A stretch of DNA of 64,000 nucleotides from Argonema antarcticum A004/B2 (GCF_023333585.1 NZ_JAIQZN010000018.1:1-64000), one strand, 5' to 3'; shown: positions 44,181 to 53,392, counted from the first letter of the stretch. A program made the numbers and translations. Notes: a model not told the origin generated them from the letters alone.

Positions 44181-46240
44181 AGTTAATTTCTCTCAAAATT
44201 TGTAACTTTCGCTGCTTTTATGGGAAAATGCCAGAAATTTTACTTTCTGGGGAAGAACAGCGAAACACGACGATTATTCACGGTAACAACGGATCGGGAA
44301 AAACGACGTTGTTGAATGCGTTTACGTGGGTGCTGTATGAGAAATTTACAGCGGCTTTTGCTTCGGAAGAACAGTTGGTGAATAAAAGAGCGATCGCAGA
44401 AGCAAAACAGGGAGAATCTGTAGAATGTTGGGTAGAAATTGTTTGGGAACACGACGATAAACGCTATCGCGCTAAACGAGAATGTCGCGCCTACAAAGGC
44501 GAAACCATCGAACAAGGTGAAAGTAAACTGTATATGCAGATAGCTGGAGACGATGGGAGATGGAACCTTCCACAACAGCTTCCCGAAGATATAATTGGGC
44601 GAATTTTACCGGAAAGTTTGCATCAGTATTTCTTCTTTGACGGAGAGAGGATCGAGAGAATTGTGCGTTCTGACAATAAACTAGAAATTGCAGAAGCAAC
44701 GAAAACGATGCTGGGAATGAAGGTATTAAATCGTTCCATTGAGCATCTGGGAAACGCGAAGAAAGCCTTGGAAGAAGAGTTAAGATCGATTGGCAATACG
44801 GAGACGCGCCAAATATTAAAGCAGAAGGAACAAAAAGAGAAAGAGACTGAGAAATTAACTAATCGCCAAACTGAGATTAGCCAGGAGTTATCGCACCAAG
44901 AGACGCTCAAAAAAGAAACCAGCAACCGTTTTCGGGATGTCAGCGGTGCCAAAGATTTAGAAGAGAGACGCAAAGAGTTAGAAACTCAAAAAACCACAAA
45001 CATAGACAGACTAAAACAAAGTAAAGAAGCATTACAAAAAGCTATTTCAACCAGAGGTTACGCGGTTTTCCTACCAGAAGTAAGCGCTGAGTTTCGTGCG
45101 ATCGTAAATGATTTGAAACAGCGAGGTGAGTTAACTGGTGGAATTTCACAGGAATTTGTTAATGAATTACTGAATTCTAAACGCTGTATTTGTGGTGCAG
45201 AGTTACACGAGGGAAATCACTTTCACGAAAATGTCAGCAGTTGGTTAGATAAAGCTAGCATAGCTGCTGTGGAAGAAACGACTATCCGCACGATCGCACA
45301 GGTGGATGAAATTGATAAACAAACGCCGAAACTTTGGGAGGATATTGACAAAGAGCAAGCTAATATTAATCAGTTCCGTCAAGAAATTTCCCGCGTTGAG
45401 ACGCAGTTAGATAATATTAGCGAAGAATTAAGAAAGAATCCGGCAGAAGAGATTCGCAACTTGCAAAAGCGATTGGATGAAATTGAAGGTAAAATCCGAG
45501 AATTAACTTTAGAAGAGGGAGAGAATAAGCAGAAGATTGCGGATTTAAATATTGAGATAGAAAATCTCGGTAAGCAAATCGCCAAACAGGAATTGAATGA
45601 GGCAAAGCAAGCGATCGCACAGCGACGCATTACCGTTACTCAGGATGCGATCGAACGTTTAACGGATTTTCGATATCGTTTAGATAAGCATTTTCGGGTG
45701 CAGTTGGAAAAGCGGGTTCAGGAGATATTCAGTTCAATCTCATTTAAGAATTACCTGCCAAAACTCACCGATAAATATGAGTTAACGCTAGTAGAAAATA
45801 CATCTGGTAGAGAAGCATCAGTTGCCGCATCGACGGGAGAAAACCAAATTCTCAGTCTATCATTTATTGGTGGCATTATTGACAGGGTGCGAGAGTGGAC
45901 TAAAGATGAATTGATGGTGCCAGATAGCAGCACATTTCCAATTGTGATGGATTCGCCGTTTGGCAGTTTGGATGAAATATATCGCAGGCAAATTGCTAAG
46001 ATTATTCCCAAATTGGCGAATCAATTGGTGGTTTTAGTTACTAAAACGCAGTGGCGGGGTGAGGTGGAAAAGGAAATGACTAATCGTATTGGTAAGGAGT
46101 ATGTGCTGACTTATTACTCTTCTAAACCAGATTGCGAAGAAGATGTAATTGAGTTGGATAGTGTTCCCTATTCTTTGGTGCGGCAAAGTCCGAATGAGTT
46201 TGAATATACTGAGATTACAGAGGTGGAGTATGAGTTTTAG
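44177..46240 (+). CDS. dndD: DNA sulfur modification protein DndD
   Basis: 687 aa from ATG at 44177 (MKLISLKICNFRCFYG), chosen for the ATGA overlap; a start at 44168 adds three residues. SMC/Rad50-like ATPase: Walker A HGNNGSGKTT near 35-43, a YFFFDGERIERI segment characteristic of DndD, two long coiled-coil arms (about 200-290 and 370-500) around a CxC hook-like turn KRCICGAEL near 336, and the C-terminal ATPase half TFPIVMDSPFGSLDE near 587. DndD works with DndC and DndE to place sulfur in the DNA backbone. Neither is in the window. Confidence 0.9.
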   Translation: MKLISLKICNFRCFYGKMPEILLSGEEQRNTTIIHGNNGSGKTTLLNAFTWVLYEKFTAAFASEEQLVNKRAIAEAKQGESVECWVEIVWEHDDKRYRAKRECRAYKGETIEQGESKLYMQIAGDDGRWNLPQQLPEDIIGRILPESLHQYFFFDGERIERIVRSDNKLEIAEATKTMLGMKVLNRSIEHLGNAKKALEEELRSIGNTETRQILKQKEQKEKETEKLTNRQTEISQELSHQETLKKETSNRFRDVSGAKDLEERRKELETQKTTNIDRLKQSKEALQKAISTRGYAVFLPEVSAEFRAIVNDLKQRGELTGGISQEFVNELLNSKRCICGAELHEGNHFHENVSSWLDKASIAAVEETTIRTIAQVDEIDKQTPKLWEDIDKEQANINQFRQEISRVETQLDNISEELRKNPAEEIRNLQKRLDEIEGKIRELTLEEGENKQKIADLNIEIENLGKQIAKQELNEAKQAIAQRRITVTQDAIERLTDFRYRLDKHFRVQLEKRVQEIFSSISFKNYLPKLTDKYELTLVENTSGREASVAASTGENQILSLSFIGGIIDRVREWTKDELMVPDSSTFPIVMDSPFGSLDEIYRRQIAKIIPKLANQLVVLVTKTQWRGEVEKEMTNRIGKEYVLTYYSSKPDCEEDVIELDSVPYSLVRQSPNEFEYTEITEVEYEF

Positions 46241-46886
46241 TTCATCGCCGATGTTGCGTAATTTGGTAACTGATACTTGGGTGAAAGCAAGTTGGGAAGA
46301 GTTTCTAGAATTAGAGGATCATCCTGATTATGCAGATGCCAGATTTTATTACGATCGCGGTTATATGAGGATTGAAATGGCAGCACTTGGTTTTCGTCAT
46401 GGGCGTCAAAATTCAATAGTTGCTAATCTAATTGTTCTTTTTGCAACTATCAGGAATTTGGAAATTATTGAGTTGACTAATACCAGTTTTCGGAAGACTG
46501 GGTTAAGGGAATTTCAACCTGACTCATCTTTCTACATTGGTTCGGGTTTAAGAGTGCCTCCCGAAAGTAATTCATCAGTTGATTTGGATGAATACGATCC
46601 ACCTACTTTGGTGTTAGAAATTGCTACCACAACTTTAAGTGATGATTTGGGGCCGAAACGGTTACTATATGAACGGGCAGGAGTGCAAGAATACTGGGTA
46701 AATGATGCAAATTCAGGCAGGGTAATTGGCTTTTCTATTTCTGAAGGACGTAGTGGTGAAATTCGGGAATCGCTGGTGTTACCAGGATTAAGATTATCCT
46801 TAGTTGAACAGGCATTAGAACGTAGACAAACACAGGATGATGGAGAAATTAATCGCTGGCTAATCCAAACTTTCAGTCAAAGTTGA
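46230..46886 (+). CDS. Uma2 family endonuclease-like protein
   Basis: 218 aa from ATG at 46230, which overlaps the dndD end by 11 nt and follows AGGTGGAG. The Uma2 core has QPDSSFYIGSG and PPTLVLEIATTTLSDD with the pattern KRLLYERAGVQEYWVND. Third Uma2 gene in the window, and the only one embedded in a defence operon, so it may supply a nuclease here; this is inference. Confidence 0.85.
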   Translation: MSFSSSPMLRNLVTDTWVKASWEEFLELEDHPDYADARFYYDRGYMRIEMAALGFRHGRQNSIVANLIVLFATIRNLEIIELTNTSFRKTGLREFQPDSSFYIGSGLRVPPESNSSVDLDEYDPPTLVLEIATTTLSDDLGPKRLLYERAGVQEYWVNDANSGRVIGFSISEGRSGEIRESLVLPGLRLSLVEQALERRQTQDDGEINRWLIQTFSQS

Positions 46887-46944
46887 AAGGGAATTTTATC
46901 TATGCTAAGATTGAATAAGGAGTTATTAATAGGAGTCCAATACA

Positions 46945-47241
46945 ATGGAAAAACTAATTGTGAAAAGTCCATATATGGAAAGGGCGACTGAAATGATTAA
47001 GAATGCGATCGGTAAAAAGATTGCCCTTTTAGAACATAGCAGGCAACACACTCGAAAAAATTTGGAAAAGTTTGAAAACAAATATAATATAACATCGGAA
47101 AAGTTTATCGATGAATGGGCTGCTGAAGACTTAGAGGGGAAAGATATGGAGTATGTAGAATGGGCTGGAGAATATCATTGTTTGATTAGTATAGACGAAG
47201 ACTTAAAAGTTTTAAATAGTTTAGAATATGTCGTCACTTAA
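46945..47241 (+). CDS. Probable antitoxin partner of TumE-type toxin
   Basis: 98 aa, helical N-terminal half (ERATEMIKNAIGKKIALLEH) and acidic C-terminal half (DEWAAEDLEGKDMEYVEW). It overlaps the DUF6516 gene by 14 nt and precedes it, the order expected of an antitoxin. The ribosome binding site AGGAG is 10 nt upstream of the ATG. No DNA-binding motif is obvious. Confidence 0.65.
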   Translation: MEKLIVKSPYMERATEMIKNAIGKKIALLEHSRQHTRKNLEKFENKYNITSEKFIDEWAAEDLEGKDMEYVEWAGEYHCLISIDEDLKVLNSLEYVVT

Positions 47242-47611
47242 TGAGTATATCGAGTCTGTAAAAATAGCCATCCACAGACTCGATGATTATGGATTGGCTA
47301 AATCGATTGAATTGAAATCTGAATTTAGGAATGAGGACGAAATATTTGTTACTAGCAAGGTGATCTTAATTAATGATTCAGAGATTTATCTGAGAGAGTA
47401 TGTAAATGGTAAGAATGGAATTGAGCGAATTGACTACTCCTATCAGTATCAGGCGGCGGATAAAACGCTTATCTTTAGGTACGACAATTCCAAACATAAA
47501 CCACCCTTGGGATTTGACGATCATAAACATCAGCGAGATGCTTCTATTATTCCCTGGCCAATACCAAGTATTGATGAGATTGTAGATGAGGTAATAGCTG
47601 GCTTGGGTTAA
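47228..47611 (+). CDS. DUF6516/TumE-family toxin
   Basis: 127 aa. The core SEIYLREYVNG, IERIDYSYQYQ, KTLIFRYDNSKHKPPLG and FDDHKHQRD carries the His/Asp pattern of the DUF6516 (TumE) toxins. These are small toxins of type II systems; the biochemical target is not something I can state. Overlaps its presumed antitoxin. It sits inside the Dnd-like cluster, with the Dnd-associated gene 24 nt downstream. Confidence 0.75.
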   Translation: MSSLNEYIESVKIAIHRLDDYGLAKSIELKSEFRNEDEIFVTSKVILINDSEIYLREYVNGKNGIERIDYSYQYQAADKTLIFRYDNSKHKPPLGFDDHKHQRDASIIPWPIPSIDEIVDEVIAGLG

Positions 47612-47634
47612 AGCGAACAAGGAGTAAATTTAAA

Positions 47635-48105
47635 ATGAGTGCGAGTAAAATTAGAATTGCTAAAGATAAAGCTGATTTTGTGAAAGCTTTAACTATCTCC
47701 AAAGAAACAACTGGGCCTTTTCAAACTTATGCTGATGTGATGGTATTTGCAGCAGCATTGGGTGCAAAGCGAAAAAAGCGATCGCCTCTGGGTGAAATCT
47801 CCAAAAGAGATCCCCTACCAATAGGGATAGAAATTTTTATATCAAGGGGATATGATGCGGTAATTAAGTTGTTAGCGATCGCAGAAACTAAAAACACACA
47901 AATCCTTTCTCCAAATGATGAAAATTCAGAAGAACAACGCATCCATATTTTTGAAGAATATGCTAATGGTGGACTGGAGATTTTGCAAGATGAATTACGA
48001 GGAACAGTAAACTATTCCGAAACACTTCTGTTACTCCTAATTTCTGAAAAAGGAAAGCGAGAGGAAATAGAAGGCGAGTTCGATCTCACCAGGTTTCTGT
48101 CTTGA
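47635..48105 (+). CDS. Dnd system-associated protein 4
   Basis: 156 aa. The text RIAKDKADFVKALTISKETT, AALGAKRKKRSPLGE and HIFEEYANGGLEILQDELRG, with end EGEFDLTRFLS, matches what I know as DNA phosphorothioation-associated protein 4. The biochemical role is not known. It is the last plus-strand gene of the run, convergent with the DGQHR gene 59 nt away. Ribosome binding site AAGGAG, 10 nt upstream. Confidence 0.8.
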   Translation: MSASKIRIAKDKADFVKALTISKETTGPFQTYADVMVFAAALGAKRKKRSPLGEISKRDPLPIGIEIFISRGYDAVIKLLAIAETKNTQILSPNDENSEEQRIHIFEEYANGGLEILQDELRGTVNYSETLLLLLISEKGKREEIEGEFDLTRFLS

Positions 48106-48164
48106 ATGGAATTAAAGATTTTTAACCGCAGATAAAATTAGATTCATCTGCGGTGAGAATAAAA

Positions 48165-49766
48165 TTAATTCAAAACAGGCGGTAATCCCACTTCCTTCGG
48201 TGCAACGAATTTCCCATTAAATCCTACTGCTTTATCTTCAAAAGTTCTCGCTTCAGCAAGATCCCGACGCAAATCCGCACGTTCCAAATCATCATTAATT
48301 CCCCCCAAAATATACACTATTAATTTCGTCGCCAAATCTCTTCCCGCAACTAGAATTCTCTTCTTATTCGGGTCATATAAAACACCATACCAAAGCGACT
48401 CTGGATACTCCATATTGCTGAAACCATCATCAGTATCGAATTTGCGAAGTTTATCGAAAACAGTTTTTAGCGACAACTTTTTCCGAAATACCACAATTCC
48501 CAAAGCTTGCGCTAAAGCAACTTGTCCCACCGGACGGAAAAGTATATTCCCTTCCCCCCCATCTTTCTCAAAACTGAAGCGGCGCAATTGGGGGGTTTCC
48601 TCACCGGATTCCAATCTCTGCAAACTCGGTAAATTGGCTAGATTATCGAATAATTTATGAAATTCTGCCAACCCTTCTTCCAGTTCCTCATCATCGGGAC
48701 GCATGGGAATTAAACCCTTATCTTGGGATGGTTTCCAGTGAGGAAATTTTTGACCCAAATAGCGTTCTGACATCTCTGTCATGGCTTGCAAAGTTGTTAA
48801 AACGGTTGCTTTTGATGCGACTGTCGCGCTATCCCAATTCACGCGAGGATTGCGATTTTCTTTATCTTTGAATAGGGGATGAGTGACGGCAACTTTTCTG
48901 GCAATAATCGCAAAACCGTTATTTTCATCTAATTGCGCTAACTGTCCTTTTGTTAAAGGTGCCGCCATCAAATTAACGTGAACAAAAATAGACCTGATTC
49001 GCCTTCTTGCGGCTTCGCGGCTTTCCCCTGGAACAATGGCGGAAATAAATTCAATGCCAATCTTTTCTTTAGCTAAGTTTTGCAAATAAGCAGGGTCTAC
49101 TTGGTATTCCTCTTTGAGGTCATCAACTGTAATTACCGCGCCTGTAGGTTTCTTCTCCTTTTTATATCGCTGGAGTTTCCCAGTTTGGATTAACTCCATT
49201 AATCCCTGTACTCCCATGAGGCGATGTTGACCGTCTAAAGCAAAAATAGTTACATCTTCGGAAACGTTCAATAAACCAACTTTCGCATCTTTATCTAATG
49301 GCATAAAATCAGCGGCAGATTTAATTGCCTTTCCGTTTTCTCCCCACTCGTCAGCTTTGGGGTTATCTACCCAAGGTTGATTTATTACTACTAAAACTGG
49401 TGGGAATTTGTGATGTTTTCGCGCTGCTAAATACTGCGCTAAAGGTGCTTGGCGCGACCAATCTAAGGGACGTTGTTGAATTTCTTCTATGGTTTCGGCG
49501 TCAATTTCAATATTTTGGGTGTCGGGATTGAATTTGGGACGGAAAAGCGGGAGGCGGGAGGCGAAGCGAACTCGACTGGCAAACCATTCGAGGGTGACTG
49601 AACCGATATAAGCTTCGCTACCACCCATTTCGATTTTTTGAACTAAAATTTGGTCGTTTCGGCTGATAAATCGGTCTAAAAGTAGGGCTAGTGCTTGTTT
49701 TTCTTGGTTTTCTCTATCCAGGATTTGGCTGGCGAGGTCTGTGGCGGGATTGCTGGGAATGTTCAT
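48165..49766 (-). CDS. dndB: DGQHR domain protein, DndB-like
   Basis: 533 aa. The diagnostic FALDGQHRLMGVQ lies near 173-185, in a ParB/DndB-like fold (IVPGESREAARRRIRSIFVHVNLMAAPLT follows the family pattern after it). It is longer than the common DndB of about 360 aa, with an added C-terminal part (about 350-533). DndB regulates or limits phosphorothioation in studied systems. It is on the strand opposite to dndD and Dnd-associated protein 4 and convergent with the latter. Confidence 0.82.
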   Translation of the reverse strand: MNIPSNPATDLASQILDRENQEKQALALLLDRFISRNDQILVQKIEMGGSEAYIGSVTLEWFASRVRFASRLPLFRPKFNPDTQNIEIDAETIEEIQQRPLDWSRQAPLAQYLAARKHHKFPPVLVVINQPWVDNPKADEWGENGKAIKSAADFMPLDKDAKVGLLNVSEDVTIFALDGQHRLMGVQGLMELIQTGKLQRYKKEKKPTGAVITVDDLKEEYQVDPAYLQNLAKEKIGIEFISAIVPGESREAARRRIRSIFVHVNLMAAPLTKGQLAQLDENNGFAIIARKVAVTHPLFKDKENRNPRVNWDSATVASKATVLTTLQAMTEMSERYLGQKFPHWKPSQDKGLIPMRPDDEELEEGLAEFHKLFDNLANLPSLQRLESGEETPQLRRFSFEKDGGEGNILFRPVGQVALAQALGIVVFRKKLSLKTVFDKLRKFDTDDGFSNMEYPESLWYGVLYDPNKKRILVAGRDLATKLIVYILGGINDDLERADLRRDLAEARTFEDKAVGFNGKFVAPKEVGLPPVLN

Positions 49767-49897
49767 AGTTGGGAAATGGGACGGGACTCGTCAGAAATCG
49801 GGTTTCTGATTTTATGGGTGATTTTTAAAGAGTAGTAGTAAAAAAGAGTTTAGTCAAGATTATTTTTAAAAATATTTATGCTATATAACCTAAAGCA

Positions 49898-50075
49898 GTG
49901 TACGATTTAGCAACAGAAATAGAGGAAAAGTTGCGTTGATAGTATTTCGTCTGCTGATGCGACTGCTGAGGTAATCCAGGACAGAGGAGAATATTTAGCG
50001 ACTTTGCTGGGACAGGTGATTGAAGTTAAAATAAATGCAAATAGGCTGAAAACTCGTTTGGAAAATTGGCCATGA
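49898..50075 (+). pseudogene. Frameshifted small gene
   Basis: From GTG at 49898 the frame reads VYDLATEIEEKLR and then stops (TGA 49937). Skipping one T continues in another frame as DSISSADATAEVIQDRGEYL to ENWP, ending at TGA 50073-50075, which overlaps the ATG of the next small gene (ATGA). The restored product would be about 58 aa. No family recognised. Confidence 0.5.
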
Positions 50076-50254
50076 ATGAACCATCTTTAAATGAAAAGCA
50101 ATTGGCAGAATTAAATGAAATCCTTGAAATTGCTAGAATTACTGAACAAAAAGCCAGAGAATTATATGAGATGGCAACCCTAATGGCATTGAAGTGTCAA
50201 ATTCAGGATGAAATTAGAGAAGTGGGAAAACAGCCAGCTGGTGCTATTGAGTAG
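50072..50254 (+). CDS. Small helical protein
   Basis: 60 aa from ATG at 50072 (MNEPSLNEKQLAELNEILE), acidic and helical throughout. It overlaps the end of the frameshifted upstream gene by 4 nt, so the two were once a coupled pair. No family recognised; small two-gene pairs of this form are often structural or regulatory companions. Confidence 0.55.
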   Translation: MNEPSLNEKQLAELNEILEIARITEQKARELYEMATLMALKCQIQDEIREVGKQPAGAIE

Positions 50255-50286
50255 ATGCAAACTTACGCAACTGACAACTAAAAAAA

Positions 50287-50340
50287 GGTACGTAGTTGCG
50301 CTTTAGCGCCAAATCTAGCGCCCAAGCGCAACTACGTACC
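50287..50340. repeat. 17-bp inverted repeat element
   Basis: GGTACGTAGTTGCGCTT (50287-50303) and its perfect reverse complement (50324-50340) around a 20-nt loop. Of the dispersed hairpin class seen in cyanobacteria. It lies between the small gene and the WD40 remnant and may end both transcripts. Confidence 0.85.
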
Positions 50341-50344
50341 TCAT

Positions 50345-50580
50345 TCAAATCCGCCTATCCCCACACACCTGCAATCTTTCCCGCGCCTCCCGATGGGAAG
50401 CAAAGTAAAATTTCAACCACTCGCACCCCCGCGCCAACAATTCCTCTAATCCTTCCACCCGCCACAACTTCGCAGTTCTGTACATCCGATGCAGTCACCA
50501 GATATTTCCCATTCGGACTAAAGCAGATACTCCATACCCAGTCTTGATGTCCGCTAAATTCAGCAATTTGATTTTCATAA
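50345..50580 (-). pseudogene. Remnant of WD40 repeat and C-terminal tail
   Basis: On the minus strand, in a frame different from the NB-ARC gene just upstream, the text NQIAEFSGHQDWVWSICFSP then NGKYLVTASD is one WD40 blade. After a further small frame slip it continues AKLWRVEGLEELLARGCEWL to ASHREARERLQVC, the usual end of cyanobacterial NB-ARC-WD40 proteins. The blade begins within the stop codon region of the NB-ARC gene. This suggests a deletion removed the other repeats and broke the frame. Confidence 0.8.
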
Positions 50581-51972
50581 AACTGTTTCTTTAAAAACTA
50601 GAGACAATTTAAACAAAATTTTATCCTCTTTAATTTTCGTTACTAAATACCTTTGTTGTAAAGATTGTAAACCATTATTAAAATCTACTGAAGATAAGTT
50701 TAAACTTTGTCTTAAATCTTCCCTAGAAATAGGTCGATCGAATTTACTTAATTGTAATACTATTTCTTGTTCTTTAGGTGACAAATGGTTAAATATTTCC
50801 CTAAAATGAGACTGCATTTGATTGGTAATATGTAAAGTATTCTCAGCTAAAAAATCAGTAACTTTGCCATCATAATTTTTATTTATTAACATACTAATGC
50901 TTTTTAAATAAAAGCAATTACCTTCATATAAATTAATTAATTTTAACCAACTTTCCTCATGGTTAGTGAGCGTAGTCGAACTATCTTTTAGTCCCATATT
51001 TCTAAGAATTTCTACATCATCTAATCCTGACAATTCTAAACACCTAATAGGATATAATTCCTCATCTAAACACTCCATTTCTGCACATTGTTCTTGACTA
51101 ATTAAAATTACATTACTTTGATGTTGAGTTTCGGTAATCATGGTGAAAAAGTTTTGATAATCTTTGTATTCAGTTTGATATTGTCCCGCCAATTCACCAC
51201 TGATAAAGATATTTTGCACATCATCAATGATAATTAAACATTTTTTATCAGTGAAGATATTAAATAATTGTTTTAATTTAGCGTCTATAGTTTCTTTAGC
51301 TTCTTGGTGACAAACATTCAATAAATCGGTAAGAAGTAACTCTAATGATTTGGGGAATTTTAAACTTTTCCATATAATTACTTCAAATTGTTGTAAATTG
51401 AGATCGACAAATCTTTTAACTAAAGTTGTTTTACCAATTCCCGATAATCCTAAAACTGAGATTAAATGTATATTTTGATTAAATATCCAATTAGAAATGT
51501 TTTTAATTTCAGATTCTCTGTTATGAAATTTGATGATTTGAGGGGCTAATGTTAAATCGTGATTAGTTGATTTAGATTGAGTATTTGTATTACTTTCTTG
51601 ATGTTGTTTATTAGGCTGATTTAAGATTTGTGAACTAAAAGTAAAGTTATGATTAGTACCAATACAAATATTTTGAGATGATTCAATATAGACTCTTTCT
51701 AAGTTAGAACGAAAATTAGTCTTTTTTATATCTTCGCCTAATGCTTCAGATAAAAGTTTCCATAATTCAGCCCCCACATCACCGACATAATTTTTAGTGA
51801 CATGACATTTCTGGGCGATATCATCATAAGTTTGTCTTTGCCAAGTTCCCTCAACTACAGCCCTTTGAACATCATCTAGGTGTTTTCCAGTTCGTTCAAC
51901 AACTAACCTATCCACAAATTGTAACACTTCGTTTACATCCATAAAACTATGCAGGGTAAAGGTTTCACCCAT
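50575..51972 (-). CDS. NB-ARC ATPase with vWA-MoxR-associated N-terminal domain, truncated
   Basis: 465 aa. The N-terminal domain (about 11-90; DVNEVLQFVDRLVVERTGKH, then YDDIAQKCHVTKNYVGDVGA) is the HTH-like module of vWA-MoxR-associated proteins. An Asn/Gln-rich linker (105-150) leads to a STAND ATPase with Walker A GLSGIGKTTLVKR near 172 and Walker B CLIIIDDVQN near 244, and a winged-helix end. STAND proteins act as ligand-triggered switches in signalling or defence; a WD40 sensor normally follows. Here the frame stops at ETVL and one WD40 blade is left out of frame downstream, so the sensor is gone. Met 11 could be the true start. Divergent from the GTPase unit. Confidence 0.82.
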   Translation of the reverse strand: MGETFTLHSFMDVNEVLQFVDRLVVERTGKHLDDVQRAVVEGTWQRQTYDDIAQKCHVTKNYVGDVGAELWKLLSEALGEDIKKTNFRSNLERVYIESSQNICIGTNHNFTFSSQILNQPNKQHQESNTNTQSKSTNHDLTLAPQIIKFHNRESEIKNISNWIFNQNIHLISVLGLSGIGKTTLVKRFVDLNLQQFEVIIWKSLKFPKSLELLLTDLLNVCHQEAKETIDAKLKQLFNIFTDKKCLIIIDDVQNIFISGELAGQYQTEYKDYQNFFTMITETQHQSNVILISQEQCAEMECLDEELYPIRCLELSGLDDVEILRNMGLKDSSTTLTNHEESWLKLINLYEGNCFYLKSISMLINKNYDGKVTDFLAENTLHITNQMQSHFREIFNHLSPKEQEIVLQLSKFDRPISREDLRQSLNLSSVDFNNGLQSLQQRYLVTKIKEDKILFKLSLVFKETVL

Positions 51973-52129
51973 TATAGCTTAACCTGAATCCTGTTTTTTC
52001 CGAACTTTTCCGTTTTTTTGCTTAACACTTTGTAATAAAACTCCCGTGAAAATCCGTTTTTTTAGAGTAGTTAAATCCAAAGTTCAAGTTTAGGCTAGAA
52101 GTATCGAAAAATCAAAAAAGGAAAAATTT

Positions 52130-53068
52130 GTGGATTTACGAGACGTATTACAGGGGATAGTCAAAGATCTTCTACCGGGTCAACAAATGTCGAAAGAACA
52201 TTTCGAGGAAATCTACCAAATGATTGAGGATAAGGTAGATAATGAACCTCCTCCTCGCTTTGCTTTTATTGGTGAAACAGGAGTAGGAAAATCCTCTACT
52301 CTCAATGCACTGTTCAACGCAGGTTTAGAAGTTAGTCATATTGAAGCCTGTACCCAAACAGCGAGAGGTATTGAAATATCATTGAATGAACTTGAAGGAG
52401 TTAATGGGGCATTAATCGCTTATGATATGCCAGGATTAGGTGAAAGTCGCCTTAAACAAAAAGAACATATTGCTATATATGAAAAAATTCTAAAAGATGT
52501 TGATGTAGCTTTATGGATTTTAGATGGTCAAAATAGAGCGATCGCGCAAATACAAGAATATCTTGAAGTGGAATTAAAATTAATTCATCCTAAACTGTTA
52601 GAAAGGATGGTTATTGCTTTAAATAAAGTAGATTTGATCTATCCGGGTGAAACTCATTGGCATCCTTTAGCTAATTTACCTAGTGAGGAGCAAGAAGAAA
52701 ATATAAAAGGAAGAATTGCTGATGTTAAGAGAAAAATTCGAGAGGTACTTCCTAATTGGCAAGGTAAAATAGTTGGTTACTCTGCTAATAAAAGATACAA
52801 TTTACCTCATCTTTTTGATGCCATGATGGATGCTGTACCCAATAAAAGAAGATGGGTAGTTGCTTCTCGAAAAGCATTAGCTGATTTTCTGGAATTAGTC
52901 GATCCTCAATTATTGCCAGCGGAAAAAAGACGAGAAAAATCGCAAAATAAACAACCTCGCCCATCAAAAATGTCAGACATTGTTGCTAATATGCCGCCTG
53001 AAGAATTTGCTAGATTATCAAGCGATAAAGCGGTTTTTGAAAAGTGGCTAAAAGCAGAAGGATTGTAA
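52130..53068 (+). CDS. GTPase of the Era/YeeP-like group
   Basis: 312 aa. GTPase motifs: G1 GETGVGKSST at 47-56, G3 DMPGLGES near 100, G4 NKVD near 165, and G5-like YSANK near 220. A C-terminal helical extension with a basic patch (KRREKSQNKQPRPSK, about 265-279) ends in NMPPEEFARLSSDKAVFEKW, which may be a docking tail. Start GTG at 52130, preceded by AAAGGAAAAA. Related GTPases sit in bacterial conflict systems with small partner proteins; two follow here. Function is not established. Confidence 0.82.
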   Translation: MDLRDVLQGIVKDLLPGQQMSKEHFEEIYQMIEDKVDNEPPPRFAFIGETGVGKSSTLNALFNAGLEVSHIEACTQTARGIEISLNELEGVNGALIAYDMPGLGESRLKQKEHIAIYEKILKDVDVALWILDGQNRAIAQIQEYLEVELKLIHPKLLERMVIALNKVDLIYPGETHWHPLANLPSEEQEENIKGRIADVKRKIREVLPNWQGKIVGYSANKRYNLPHLFDAMMDAVPNKRRWVVASRKALADFLELVDPQLLPAEKRREKSQNKQPRPSKMSDIVANMPPEEFARLSSDKAVFEKWLKAEGL

Positions 53069-53113
53069 AAAAACATTCGTGGAATCAACTTAATTTATTT
53101 GAGGAAATTTAAA

Positions 53114-53392
53114 ATGGCACAATATGTAAAAAATGAAACTGATATTCCTAGCGATGATTTAAACAAAATTAAAGCTAGGCTGATTAAGCAAATTGCTGAT
53201 ATGGAAGCAGATGAAGTAAGTATTATAGCTAAATCTGAAGCTAGTTTCAGATTTTATCTTACTGAGGCATTTAAATCTATTGCTCAACTTTTCGGTTATA
53301 TAGTTGCCCAAGTTGTTGGTACTTTCAGAGATATAGGTAGAGGTATTATTACAGGTTGGAATGAAGGATGGAAAGAAGGGTTGGGAGATTAA
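53114..53392 (+). CDS. Small GTPase-linked protein with shared helical module
   Basis: 92 aa from ATG at 53114 (GAGGAAATTT upstream). An N-terminal helix contains IKARLIKQIADMEADEVSI; the second half, AKSEASFRFYLTEAFKSIAQ then LFGYIVAQVVGTF, is hydrophobic or amphipathic and may touch a membrane; the end is charged (GWNEGWKEGLGD). Residues 16-70 align with the C-terminal half of the next gene (RLI..., M...E.SI..KS..SFR, L.G..V.Q). It lies 45 nt after the GTPase. No known family. Confidence 0.6.
   Translation: MAQYVKNETDIPSDDLNKIKARLIKQIADMEADEVSIIAKSEASFRFYLTEAFKSIAQLFGYIVAQVVGTFRDIGRGIITGWNEGWKEGLGD

Noticed and set aside
46149..46229. Longer start for the Uma2 protein inside dndD
   Set aside because: The extension would lie in the dndD coding region in another frame. 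The ATG at 46230 has an AGGTGGAG site and gives a normal family N-terminus.
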